From the NCBI GenBank assembly GCA_002441585.1, contig DJWS01000006.1, positions 855 to 18,324 of the forward strand: a stretch of DNA of 17,470 nucleotides, written 5' to 3'. Source of the DNA: Candidatus Saccharibacteria bacterium UBA6224. Its GTDB lineage: Bacteria; Patescibacteriota; Saccharimonadia; Saccharimonadales; UBA4665. Shown here piece by piece: positions 6,594 to 13,514 of the stretch (the stretch's first letter is position 1; each line of letters begins with the position of its first letter). The position numbers and the translations under genes are program-made. Below the pieces are notes generated by a model. The model was not told where the DNA came from. It ran no database searches and worked only from the letters and a program-made list of their open reading frames with translations.

Positions 6594-8234
6594 ATGAGCG
6601 TCGCAGCGATGGTCGAGACAGAGGGAATGGCTAGAGGGGATAAGACACCCTTCTTACAGATGGCGGAGTTGGAGTCAGCGGCGCCTCCGTTAGAGGCCGC
6701 CCTCGACGAGGAATACGCCCACTCTATGTCGACTATCCGTCGGCTTGGTGAGGCGGCAATTTTGGGTCTCGAAAGTTTCGATCGCCGCCGCGAACTGGCT
6801 TTTGACGATTTTAGTACGGCAGTGGTCGAGATGATCAACAGTGACAAGGAATACGGAAAGCTGTTCGACGTCGAGACCGAGCGCTTCCATGGCTATTCGG
6901 ATGGGCACGTGACATCGAGGGATGGTAAACCGATGGTGGATTTGGTTGCCGATGGGGCAGAAGCGTCTCGCAAAAAGGCCGACGCCAATCCGTTGTATGA
7001 GGGTCAAGCAATGCGTGATGCCTGTGATGCCGAGGTAGCTGCCAAGGTCGACCAGCTCCGGCCCGGCGAGACTTTGTTAGGAATCAGCATGGCGCCGCTT
7101 CATGACTTACGCAAACACCGGTCGACATATCGCAAGCTAGGCTATGCCGAACTACTGTACCTCCAGGCGTACACGCGGGTCGACGAAGAGGTATTCGTTG
7201 TCTTCTCATACTCTGCCGATGCCAGTAATGCTCGGGTGTGGCGAGAGGTGGCTGCTAACCATGACATAACCATACCCGATGACGAATCCGACAATACCTG
7301 GTTGCGCCATACGGTCGTGCTGGATATGGACGAAGCTCAAGCTCGCCAGCAGCTGAGGACCATGCGGCGCGAGTACTACCAGACTATCGGAGAAGATAAA
7401 CAACGCTATTCGGCGACGGAGTACACCGAACAGCACGAGACCGTCATGCGCGACATCTTCGACCAGTACTATCTGCCGCTATCCGAGGCAGGATACACTC
7501 AGCAAAACAACGACGTCCTGAAAAGTTTCGCGACCCAATTGCTTGGCCATGATATCGCGCAGCTTGAACCGGGCATTCGCCGGCAATTGATTCGCATCGC
7601 CAACATGCAAGGCTTCGATGATGAAGCCGCCAAGGCAGTCGATAAGGTCATCCGGTTCGCGGCTGCCGAGCAGCTCAGGAAAGGATTAGATAGCTTTATG
7701 ACAGCTCGGCACCAAGGCCAGCCAATCGTCTGGTCAGGGGTAAAATCGATGGCCTCAGCTTACGACCCAAGCCTCATGCACCAGATGATTGCCCAAAATG
7801 TCGAAGTAGGGGCAATTGCCCGGCGAGAATATCTGGGCTGTGCCGGCAACGTCAGCATGACGACCGATGCCAGCCTCTCGGAAAAATCATCGGATCGAAA
7901 TCCGCAAGAAGCCTACGGTGGAAGAACCGACAGCGAAGAAGCTGGCGGCAAAAAGCTGATGTCTTGCCCGCACTGCCAAGCCATTGTCTATGATGACCCC
8001 TGCGCGGCGCGGTTGAAGTGCTGGGATTGCGGTGCGCTGGTGGTCAACGGAAAGGTTAAGAGCACGGGCGATGGTGGCTCCAAAGCGCGAGAGGCCCGAC
8101 GCGAAGCAGAACGTGCCGAAAGAGCCCAAGCCGAAGCTGCCAAAGGTCAGGAGAAAGAGACGGTGGGTGAAACCGGTGAGCGGTCCGAGAATGTCCGGGT
8201 ACAGCACATAGCCCAGCTAGCACTTGCCGCCTAA
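6594..8234 (+). CDS. Protein of unknown function with C-terminal zinc ribbon, under cobalamin riboswitch control
   Basis: I do not recognise this protein. The frame is open through the riboswitch, but the real start should be ATG 6594, giving 546 residues, with AGAGGG seven bases upstream; in-frame ATGs at 6609 and 6627 are alternatives. The first 440 residues are soluble, acidic and mostly helical, with no signal peptide or membrane segment. A middle segment (TYRKLGYAELLYLQAYTRVDEEVFVVFSYSADA) may be the folded core. Residues 458-479 hold a zinc ribbon, CPHC, then CWDC 14 residues later, with GALV following. The tail (about 490-530) is a charged coiled-coil-like stretch rich in Glu, Arg, Ala and Lys. 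No cobalamin-binding motif (DxHxxG) and no known enzyme signature was seen. The riboswitch upstream suggests a link to cobalamin, but uptake proteins and B12-independent isoenzymes, the usual targets, do not match it. Confidence 0.8.
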   Translation: MSVAAMVETEGMARGDKTPFLQMAELESAAPPLEAALDEEYAHSMSTIRRLGEAAILGLESFDRRRELAFDDFSTAVVEMINSDKEYGKLFDVETERFHGYSDGHVTSRDGKPMVDLVADGAEASRKKADANPLYEGQAMRDACDAEVAAKVDQLRPGETLLGISMAPLHDLRKHRSTYRKLGYAELLYLQAYTRVDEEVFVVFSYSADASNARVWREVAANHDITIPDDESDNTWLRHTVVLDMDEAQARQQLRTMRREYYQTIGEDKQRYSATEYTEQHETVMRDIFDQYYLPLSEAGYTQQNNDVLKSFATQLLGHDIAQLEPGIRRQLIRIANMQGFDDEAAKAVDKVIRFAAAEQLRKGLDSFMTARHQGQPIVWSGVKSMASAYDPSLMHQMIAQNVEVGAIARREYLGCAGNVSMTTDASLSEKSSDRNPQEAYGGRTDSEEAGGKKLMSCPHCQAIVYDDPCAARLKCWDCGALVVNGKVKSTGDGGSKAREARREAERAERAQAEAAKGQEKETVGETGERSENVRVQHIAQLALAA

Positions 8235-8238
8235 GAGT

Positions 8239-8250
8239 TATAATAGGGGT
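8239..8250 (+). promoter_or_regulatory. Consensus -10 box six bases from the start codon (likely leaderless)
   Basis: A perfect TATAAT at 8239-8244 is followed by aggggt and ATG 8251. The GGGG is too close to the ATG to act as a normal ribosome binding site and the spacing places the transcription start at the ATG. The box lies just after the TAA (8232-8234) of the preceding gene, so the downstream genes can be transcribed apart from the riboswitch-controlled gene. Confidence 0.55.
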
Positions 8251-8445
8251 ATGACCGAAGACGCAAGTGCTGACAGCCCCGAGCGCGACGATGGGGTGTA
8301 CCAAGAGCTCGTAAAGGAGAAGATTCCGGAGCTATTTTGTGATTCCTGTGGATTTTATCCCATTGAACCCGTCCATGGGCACTTCGTCTGTCCTAGCTGC
8401 AGAATGCCGACCAAGTGCTGTGAGGGCGGGCCAATTGCCGCGTAG
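8251..8445 (+). CDS. Small zinc-ribbon protein (64 residues), function unknown
   Basis: After an acidic N-terminal stretch and a short helix, residues 29-57 read FCDSCGFYPIE...FVCPSC followed by MPTKCCEGG. Cys30, Cys33, Cys47 and Cys50 make a standard four-cysteine zinc-ribbon arrangement, and the Cys56-Cys57 pair is an additional feature. Small zinc ribbons of this kind act in nucleic-acid or protein binding; nothing points to one role. I chose ATG 8251 since it directly follows a consensus -10 box. The 3' end overlaps the probable start of nadD by 11 bases, suggesting coupled translation. It is the second zinc-ribbon protein in a row. Confidence 0.65.
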   Translation: MTEDASADSPERDDGVYQELVKEKIPELFCDSCGFYPIEPVHGHFVCPSCRMPTKCCEGGPIAA

Positions 8446-9061
8446 CAATCGAAATTCATTACGTCCACGGATAGGGATTCTGGCGGGGACATTCGATCCG
8501 GTGCATATCGGGCATATTACCTTTGCCCTGCAGGCGATTGAGCACGCCAACCTGGATGAAGTCGTATTCTTGCCGGAGCGTCGTCCACGTCACAAGATTG
8601 GGACCGAACATTTCGCTCATCGTGCCAGTATGATTCGCCAGGCCATCAAACTACATCCTCAGCTTTCCTTGTTAGAAGTGGTGGAAGCTCGCTTGGACAC
8701 GACCCGGACGTTGCCGCGTTTGCGAGCAGTCTTTCCGGATGCTGAACTGGTATTGCTGGTAGGTTCGGACGTTTTGCCATCTATACCGAACTGGTCGCGG
8801 TCGGCCCGACTGCTCAACCAGGTAGAGCTGGTTGTCGGTGTCCGCGAGGGTGAATCGCCGGAATCGATGGAACTACAAGTGGCAATGTGGCCCGAACAAC
8901 CCAAGTCATTGAGTGTTTTCCCAAGCTTTGCACCGGCTGTTTCTAGCAGTAAAGTAAGGTCGATGTTGCGTGCTGGCAACGCTAGCCATGGGGTGCTGGC
9001 AAGCGTGCGACGCTACAGCTTGCGTAATTGGTTATATGTCCGCTTACCGGGGAATTCATAA
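8435..9061 (+). CDS. nadD: Nicotinate-nucleotide adenylyltransferase
   Basis: The protein carries the nucleotidyltransferase signature GTFDPVHIGH (residues 18-27 counting from TTG 8435), in which the two histidines of the HxGH motif bind ATP, and a C-terminal SSSKVRSMLRAG segment (170-181) matching the ISSTxIR motif. RPRHK (about 49-53) and the GSDVLPSIPNWSR segment fit the mononucleotide-binding region of NadD. By family knowledge it converts nicotinate mononucleotide and ATP to deamido-NAD in NAD synthesis. At about 208 residues it has the usual length. The start is uncertain: TTG 8435 has GAGGG eight bases upstream, while GTG 8420 or ATG 8375 would overlap the small zinc-ribbon gene more deeply. 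NadD is preferred over NMN or pantetheine adenylyltransferases on overall pattern. Confidence 0.85.
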   Translation: MPRSNRNSLRPRIGILAGTFDPVHIGHITFALQAIEHANLDEVVFLPERRPRHKIGTEHFAHRASMIRQAIKLHPQLSLLEVVEARLDTTRTLPRLRAVFPDAELVLLVGSDVLPSIPNWSRSARLLNQVELVVGVREGESPESMELQVAMWPEQPKSLSVFPSFAPAVSSSKVRSMLRAGNASHGVLASVRRYSLRNWLYVRLPGNS

Positions 9062-9073
9062 TCCAAAAAATCG

Positions 9074-9103
9074 TTGACAACACGCTCGTGCTTTCACTAG
9101 AAT
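9074..9103 (+). promoter_or_regulatory. Strong sigma-70-type promoter of the small gene
   Basis: A perfect -35 box TTGACA (9074-9079) is separated by 18 bases from TAGAAT (9098-9103). This is the only promoter in the window with a consensus -35 hexamer. Transcription should begin near 9110, leaving a leader of roughly 145 bases before ATG 9256. Confidence 0.75.
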
Positions 9104-9109
9104 AAGAGA

Positions 9110-9255
9110 AGTTTCTAGCGCAATATGCGAGACTTGCCCAAAGAGACAAAAACATTAACAAAAAATCAAAAAGTACACGACAGCAGTCGTGCGTTTTGTG
9201 TACGTGTTTGACACAAGGTGCTATTTGCTATTGCTGCGTGAAGTGAGGAGATCAC
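9110..9255 (+). promoter_or_regulatory. Long structured 5' leader with mutually exclusive hairpins
   Basis: The first 60 bases are A-rich and unstructured. CACGAC (9176-9181) then pairs perfectly with GTCGTG (9186-9191) around a 4-base loop, within outer arms GTACAC (9173-9178) and GTGTAC (9198-9203). A second hairpin pairs TTGTGT (9196-9201) with ACACAA (9211-9216), competing with the outer arm. The segment TGCTGCGTG (9232-9240), five bases before the Shine-Dalgarno GAGGAG, can instead pair with CACG-a-CAGCA (9176-9185). Such alternatives suggest regulation of translation of the small gene, but no known riboswitch class is recognised. Confidence 0.45.
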
Positions 9256-9348
9256 ATGCCCGTCAAGGTAAAGGTCATGAACAGTGACGAATCCAAGGTA
9301 CTTGTTCGCGTACGCCGTCCGGTGTGGCAACAGTTCCTGGAGTACTAA
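9256..9348 (+). CDS. Small protein of 30 residues, function unknown
   Basis: ATG 9256 has an excellent Shine-Dalgarno, GAGGAG at 9245-9250, five bases upstream. The frame runs 30 codons to TAA 9346-9348. The peptide begins MPVKVKVMNSDESK and ends RRPVWQQFLEY; it is basic (seven Lys/Arg), has an alternating beta-like VKVKV and VLVRVR pattern around a polar turn, and no membrane segment. Its unit has the best promoter in the window and a strong terminator, so high expression is likely. It is too short to identify. The alternative is that the transcript is mainly a regulatory RNA, with the ORF secondary; the well-placed binding site argues for translation. Confidence 0.55.
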   Translation: MPVKVKVMNSDESKVLVRVRRPVWQQFLEY

Positions 9349-9374
9349 CTCGTTTACAGGTTCGATGGACCAAT

Positions 9375-9400
9375 AAAGCCCCGGTTAACACCGGGGCTTT
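9375..9400. terminator. Bidirectional intrinsic terminator
   Basis: AAAGCCCCGGT (9375-9385) pairs perfectly with ACCGGGGCTTT (9390-9400) around the loop TAAC. It lies between two convergent transcription units: the small-protein gene (ending 9348, +) and the DsbA-like gene (ending 9424, -). A short T run follows on both strands. Confidence 0.85.
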
Positions 9401-9423
9401 CATGTATGTCGCGAAAAGTTCGT

Positions 9424-10098
9424 TTAGTTCTTTTGGGCTGTCTCGGCCAGGGCTTCGTCGATTAGCTTGGAGAATGCTTCGAGCGAAGGTTGGTTTGAGC
9501 TGTCGAGCAATTTGACGTTCTCGATTTTCTTGCCGTTCAGGTAATAGGTCGGTGTGGCCATGTCGTCACCGGTTTTCTTAAAGGCGGCGATATCGGCATT
9601 GATGGCATCATTAACCTTGGTGCTCCTAAAGTCGGTCTGGAATTTCGGGACATCCAGTTTTAGCTGCTGGGCATATTGCGTGAAATAATCCAGCGCGTTG
9701 GTGCTGGAGCTCCAAATGGTTTGGTTCTGGTATAGCAAATCGTGCATCTCAAAGAATTTGCCCTGTAGCCCAGCGGCTTCGGCGGCGCGTGAGGCGGCAA
9801 ATGCATTTTGGTGTAGCGACGTTAGTGGCAGGTGGCGGAATTGGAAGCTGATCTTGTCGCTATATTTTTGCTCCACCTGGTTGGTCACTACGAAGAAAGT
9901 TGCACAGACTGGGCATTGAAAATCGCCGTACTCGAGCAGCGCGACTTTGCTAGCCTTGTCGCCCTCGATGTGACTGGTGGGTTTGGCATTGCTGGTTGAT
10001 GGATTGTCACCCTTGTTGTTGCTGTTGTCGGTGAAGACGACCACACCTATAAATCCCAGCACGATGATAATCAAAATAGCCCAAAATTGTTTCGACAT
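9424..10098 (-). CDS. Membrane-anchored DsbA-family thioredoxin-fold protein
   Basis: This 224-residue protein has one N-terminal hydrophobic helix (residues 5-22, FWAILIIIVLGFIGVVVF), a polar linker rich in Asn, Ser and Thr (23-47), and a Thioredoxin_4/DsbA-type domain. The redox motif is CPVC at 62-65 in the context LEYGDFQCPVC, and the cis-proline is T182-P183 in DMATPTYYLNGKK. The helical insertion (about 80-165, with RHLPLTSLHQNAFAASRAAEAA) matches the family. By family knowledge it catalyses disulfide formation or isomerisation in proteins outside the membrane. No partner reoxidase (DsbB or VKOR) is in the window. GAGGGAG lies about 10 bases before the ATG, and a TATACT box (leftward, 10126-10121) is a plausible promoter. 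Possible substrates nearby include the cysteine-bearing anchored protein and the YHYH protein. Confidence 0.9.
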   Translation of the reverse strand: MSKQFWAILIIIVLGFIGVVVFTDNSNNKGDNPSTSNAKPTSHIEGDKASKVALLEYGDFQCPVCATFFVVTNQVEQKYSDKISFQFRHLPLTSLHQNAFAASRAAEAAGLQGKFFEMHDLLYQNQTIWSSSTNALDYFTQYAQQLKLDVPKFQTDFRSTKVNDAINADIAAFKKTGDDMATPTYYLNGKKIENVKLLDSSNQPSLEAFSKLIDEALAETAQKN

Positions 10099-10179
10099 TT
10101 AGTTGTTCTCCCTCTGCGGATTAGTATAGCGCATGTTAGCAGTGTTACCGCCAAACTTTCAAAACGGCTCCAAAAATCG

Positions 10180-10191
10180 TACCATGAAGGC
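10180..10191 (+). promoter_or_regulatory. Possible -10 box six bases from the start codon (leaderless)
   Basis: TACCAT at 10180-10185 is followed by gaaggc and ATG 10192. The spacing is the same as at other starts in this window. CTTTCA (10156-10161) could be a weak -35 with an 18-base spacer. GAAGG overlaps the position but is too near the ATG for a usual ribosome binding site. Confidence 0.35.
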
Positions 10192-11259
10192 ATGTCGCAA
10201 TTCCTGATTGCTGTCGTTTGTTTGGTCATCGCCGTCGTTGCTATGGTGATGCAGAAGACATACTTTTATATCTCGGTCAAAGAGCTCAAACGCCAGGCGG
10301 CTCATCATGATCCGCTCGCTTCGGTGCTATGGCAAGCTGTGGGTTACGGCACCACTCTCAGGTTGTTCTTGTGGCTGGTCACGGTCGTGACGGCCGGCAT
10401 AGGACTAGTGTTGTTGGCTACCGTGGCACCGATGCCACTGGCCATCATCGCCGTCGGATTGCTACTGATGTACACCTTTGCTTGGTTACCCAACACTCGA
10501 CTTAGCTCGTTCGGTGGCCGGATTACGGTATTCGCTACCCCGGCAGTCGTCTGGATGCTAGCTAAGGCCACGCCGCTCCTGCGTCCGGCACAGCAATTCG
10601 TCCGGCAATACGCCGGCCAGAGCCACACCGGCTTGTTCCAGCGTGAAGACTTGGTCGATATGTTGACTCGTCAAAAGCATCAACCAGACAATCGGATCGA
10701 CGATGCCGAACTTGACATGGCCATCGCTTCACTGACTTTTGGCACGAAGCTGGTTCGCGACGTGTTCGTACCGCGCAGCCGTGTCCGGGCTGTATCGGCT
10801 AACGACGAGATAGGTGTTTCTGTCATAGATGAGCTGCACAAGACACTCTACACCCGTTTTCCGGTATACGACGGTTCGCCCGACCACATCGTGGGCACGC
10901 TTTATTTGTACGATCTGGTTGAACATCGCATGAGCACTCAACCAAAGGTGTCGAGCATCATGGAACCGCGCGTCTTTTATGTTCACGAAAACGACACTCT
11001 CAGCGAAGTCTTGCACACGTTCTACCAGACGAAGCACCAGCTCTTCGTGGTGATAAACAGTTTCGACGAGTACCTTGGCATCATTACGCTCGAGGATGTC
11101 CTGGCCCAGGTCATCGGCCGCGACATCATCCACCCGGTCGATCATGCCCACAACCGGCAAGAAGTAGCCGCTCGCCATGCCAAGAAAGCCGCCGCCCCGG
11201 AGGCCGAAGACGCATCAGAACCTACCGAGCAATTGCCCGCTGAGGACAAGAACGAGTAG
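10192..11259 (+). CDS. Membrane protein with a CBS-domain pair (CNNM/CorC-HlyC-like)
   Basis: From ATG 10192 the protein has 355 residues. The first 150 hold three to four hydrophobic segments, starting with MSQFLIAVVCLVIAVVAMVM and including LRLFLWLVTVVTAGIGLVLLATV. A linker with LFQREDLVDMLTRQ leads to two CBS domains: about 188-245 (VRDVFVPRSRVRAVSANDE...TRFPVYDGSPDHIVGTLYLYDLV) and about 252-310 (SSIMEPRVFYVHENDTLSEVL...QLFVVINSFDEYLGIITLEDVLAQVIG). The VPRSRV and FPVYDG patterns are typical of CNNM/CorC proteins, which are thought to move or sense divalent cations and bind adenine nucleotides in the CBS pair. The last 40 residues are an acidic Ala/Glu-rich tail, with no CorC_HlyC domain. 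The upstream open frame to 10087 crosses the divergent promoter region and is unlikely to be translated. Confidence 0.8.
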   Translation: MSQFLIAVVCLVIAVVAMVMQKTYFYISVKELKRQAAHHDPLASVLWQAVGYGTTLRLFLWLVTVVTAGIGLVLLATVAPMPLAIIAVGLLLMYTFAWLPNTRLSSFGGRITVFATPAVVWMLAKATPLLRPAQQFVRQYAGQSHTGLFQREDLVDMLTRQKHQPDNRIDDAELDMAIASLTFGTKLVRDVFVPRSRVRAVSANDEIGVSVIDELHKTLYTRFPVYDGSPDHIVGTLYLYDLVEHRMSTQPKVSSIMEPRVFYVHENDTLSEVLHTFYQTKHQLFVVINSFDEYLGIITLEDVLAQVIGRDIIHPVDHAHNRQEVAARHAKKAAAPEAEDASEPTEQLPAEDKNE

Positions 11260-11299
11260 CCACAGCGCTCACTAGATGTGATTCGTCGTCAAAAGGTGA

Positions 11300-11367
11300 T
11301 AAAATTGCACCGTATGAAACGTTATATGGTACGCGTAAATATGAATTCACGGATCGGCAGGCAGTAG
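11300..11367 (+). promoter_or_regulatory. Candidate aspS promoter and 17-codon upstream ORF
   Basis: TAAAAT (11300-11305) is a plausible -10 box. Eight bases later an ATG at 11314 opens a 17-codon frame, MKRYMVRVNMNSRIGRQ, ending TAG 11365-11367, 64 bases before aspS. The peptide has no aspartate codons, so classical aspartate attenuation is not suggested. It may be chance or a leaderless leader peptide. Confidence 0.25.
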
Positions 11368-11431
11368 CCGGTGCTGCTCCTGTGTACTCGATCCCCACTC
11401 AGCCGTCCATACAACTAACCGAGGAAAACTT

Positions 11432-12745
11432 ATGAGAATTCTTAGTTCTGATGTTGCCGCTCACGCTGGCAAGACAATCCATATCGAAGGGTGGCTACAC
11501 AAAAAACGGCTGCTTGGAGGTCTGACTTTCATTAGCGTCCGCGATCGTCGCGGCCTGGTCCAGGTGGTCATAAAAGACAAAGATGAAGTCGAAAAGCTGC
11601 GCGGTTTGCAAATCGGGACCGTGTTGGCAGTAGATGGTATGGTCAAAGAAGAGCCGCGAGCGCCAGGTGGCGCCGAGCTCCACGATGCCAAGCTTACCAT
11701 CATGATGCCAGTTACCGATGAGCCGCTGATTGAAATCGACAAACCCATCCAGCACAAGGCCGAAAACCTCGACACCTTGTTTGAAAACCGGGTGCTCAAC
11801 ATCCGCAACTTGCAAGAGCAGAAGATCTTCCGTTTGCGTGGTCAGCTTACCAAAGCTATCCGCGAGTTTTTGGATGACAACGAATTCGTCGAAATCGACA
11901 CGCCCAAACTTCTGGCCGAAGCCACCGAGGGTGGTGCCGAAGTTTTCAAGCTAGACTATTTTGACAAGACGGCTACCCTGGCTCAGAGCCCGCAATTTTA
12001 CAAGCAGATCATGGTCGGCGCTTACGAGCGCGTTTACGAAATCGGCCACAGTTATCGTGCCGAGCCCAGTGCAACCACGCGCCATCTGACGGAACTGACG
12101 ATGCTCGACATCGAAATGGGATTTGTGAAAGACCACGACGAAGTGCTCGACATGGTCGGCGACATGACGCAGTACGCACTCAAAACTGTCTATGACAAAT
12201 TTGCCGATGACCTGAAAAGCCTAAACGCGCCTGAACTTCTGCTGCCCAAGGATGGTAAAGTGCCACGGTTTACTATCGCTGAAATCCACGAGATGTACAC
12301 CAAGGCAACCAAGACTGACACCACGAACGAGAAAGATCTGATACCGGACGAGGAGCGTTGGATAAGCGAACATGCCCGTAAGAACTTGGGTAGCGATTTG
12401 GTGTTTGCTATCGAGTTTCCTATCGAAGCGGCCAAGTTCTACCACAAAGTTGATGCCGAGAGAGGCGTCGTTATGTGGGGCGACTTATTGTTCCGTGGGC
12501 TCGAGCTAGCAACCTGCCCGCTGCGCGAGAACGACTACGACAAGATGATCGAGCAGATGACAAAAGCCGGACTAGACGTAACTCATGAAGGTTTTAGATA
12601 CTACCTGCAAGCGTTCAAATACGGCTTGCCGCTGCACGGTGGCTGTGGCTTTGGTATCGACCGCTTGGTCGAAAAGACCATCGGCTTGGCTAACGTCAAA
12701 GAGGCCACCTTGTTCCCGCGCGATATCAACCGCCTAACCCCGTAA
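11432..12745 (+). CDS. aspS: Aspartyl-tRNA synthetase, archaeal/eukaryotic-type short form
   Basis: This 437-residue class II synthetase has an N-terminal OB-fold anticodon-binding domain (1-105, IHIEGWLHKKRLLGGLTFISVRDR) and a catalytic core with motif 1 (IREFLDDNEFVEIDTPKL), motif 2 (YRAEPSATTRHLTEL, Arg209 and Glu211) and motif 3 (GCGFGIDRLVEK, about 404-415). AQSPQFYKQIM is the flexible AspRS substrate-binding segment and separates it from AsnRS. It lacks the large GAD insertion of the typical 590-residue bacterial AspRS, so it belongs to the archaeal-like form. It charges tRNA-Asp; whether it also mischarges tRNA-Asn is not readable by eye. GAGGAAAA lies just upstream of the ATG. The HAD gene follows four bases after the stop. 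Confidence 0.92.
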   Translation: MRILSSDVAAHAGKTIHIEGWLHKKRLLGGLTFISVRDRRGLVQVVIKDKDEVEKLRGLQIGTVLAVDGMVKEEPRAPGGAELHDAKLTIMMPVTDEPLIEIDKPIQHKAENLDTLFENRVLNIRNLQEQKIFRLRGQLTKAIREFLDDNEFVEIDTPKLLAEATEGGAEVFKLDYFDKTATLAQSPQFYKQIMVGAYERVYEIGHSYRAEPSATTRHLTELTMLDIEMGFVKDHDEVLDMVGDMTQYALKTVYDKFADDLKSLNAPELLLPKDGKVPRFTIAEIHEMYTKATKTDTTNEKDLIPDEERWISEHARKNLGSDLVFAIEFPIEAAKFYHKVDAERGVVMWGDLLFRGLELATCPLRENDYDKMIEQMTKAGLDVTHEGFRYYLQAFKYGLPLHGGCGFGIDRLVEKTIGLANVKEATLFPRDINRLTP

Positions 12746-12749
12746 TATC

Positions 12750-13508
12750 ATGAGCGATATCAAACTTGTCTTGGCTGATATGGACGGCACTATGATGTCG
12801 TACGGTTCGCATGAAGTTTCGCAGCGGGTGCGCGACGCGATAAAAGCCGCCGAGAAGGCCGGTGTCACGGTGGTGGCCGTGACCGGCCGGCCTTACGAAA
12901 TGGCTCAAGAGGGTCTAATGACGCTTGGTATATCCGGGCCATGCGTCTTTGACAATGGCGCTACCATCCGCCAGGCCGAAACCGGCAAACTACTCTGGAA
13001 TAACTGGCTCGATGTCGAGGTCGCTCGGCAGCTAGTCGCATTCCTGACGCCGTACAGTTCGTGGATTGACTATGCCATCGAGCAGGACGAGCACGAGCCC
13101 CGATTGAACGAAGTCGATTTTGTCGAGACGCCAGCACCGTACGTTTTTGCCTACATTCGCCCCGAAGACCACCCAACTATCGTCGATTATTTGGCGGGGA
13201 TACCCGACATATCCCACTATGTGGCGCCGGCCATACGGGCGGAGGGTCGTGTTGGTATACAAATCAACCACGCCCGGGCCGATAAATTCCACGGTGTCGA
13301 AGCTTTGCGTCAGCTGGTGGATGTGAGCAAAGAATATTCCATGGCAATCGGTGATGGTGATAACGACGTGGCACTATTTAGGAACGCCGGTCTACGCATT
13401 GCCATGGGCAACGCTACCGACGGTCTGAGACAAGTGGCCGACCATATCGTCGAGACTGTCGACGACGACGGTTTCGCCATCGCCATGGACAAGTTCGTTC
13501 TGTCTTAG
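12750..13508 (+). CDS. HAD-superfamily hydrolase, Cof-type (subfamily IIB)
   Basis: The HAD motifs are clear in this 252-residue protein: motif I LADMDGTMM (Asp10 nucleophile and Asp12), motif II VAVTGRPYEM (about 51-60), a Lys in the NHARADKF segment and motif IV IGDGDNDVALF (about 200-210). The Cof-type cap lies between motifs II and III (about 80-185). Family members remove phosphate from small metabolites such as sugar phosphates, phosphoglycolate or nucleotides; the substrate cannot be assigned. It begins four bases after the aspS stop, so it belongs to the same transcript, and no Shine-Dalgarno other than sequence inside the aspS end is visible. Confidence 0.88.
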   Translation: MSDIKLVLADMDGTMMSYGSHEVSQRVRDAIKAAEKAGVTVVAVTGRPYEMAQEGLMTLGISGPCVFDNGATIRQAETGKLLWNNWLDVEVARQLVAFLTPYSSWIDYAIEQDEHEPRLNEVDFVETPAPYVFAYIRPEDHPTIVDYLAGIPDISHYVAPAIRAEGRVGIQINHARADKFHGVEALRQLVDVSKEYSMAIGDGDNDVALFRNAGLRIAMGNATDGLRQVADHIVETVDDDGFAIAMDKFVLS

Positions 13509-13514
13509 CTTTGC

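Noticed and set aside
9349..9374. GGTTCGATGGACCA resembling a tRNA or tmRNA T-loop and CCA end
   Set aside because: No matching acceptor strand, D arm or tmRNA 5' start (GGGG...TTCGAC) exists upstream; it is simply the stretch between the small ORF and the terminator.
10087..10191. N-terminal extension of the CBS-domain protein to 10087
   Set aside because: It would overlap the start of the divergent DsbA-like gene and run through its promoter; the hydrophobic N-terminus starting at ATG 10192 is the natural beginning.
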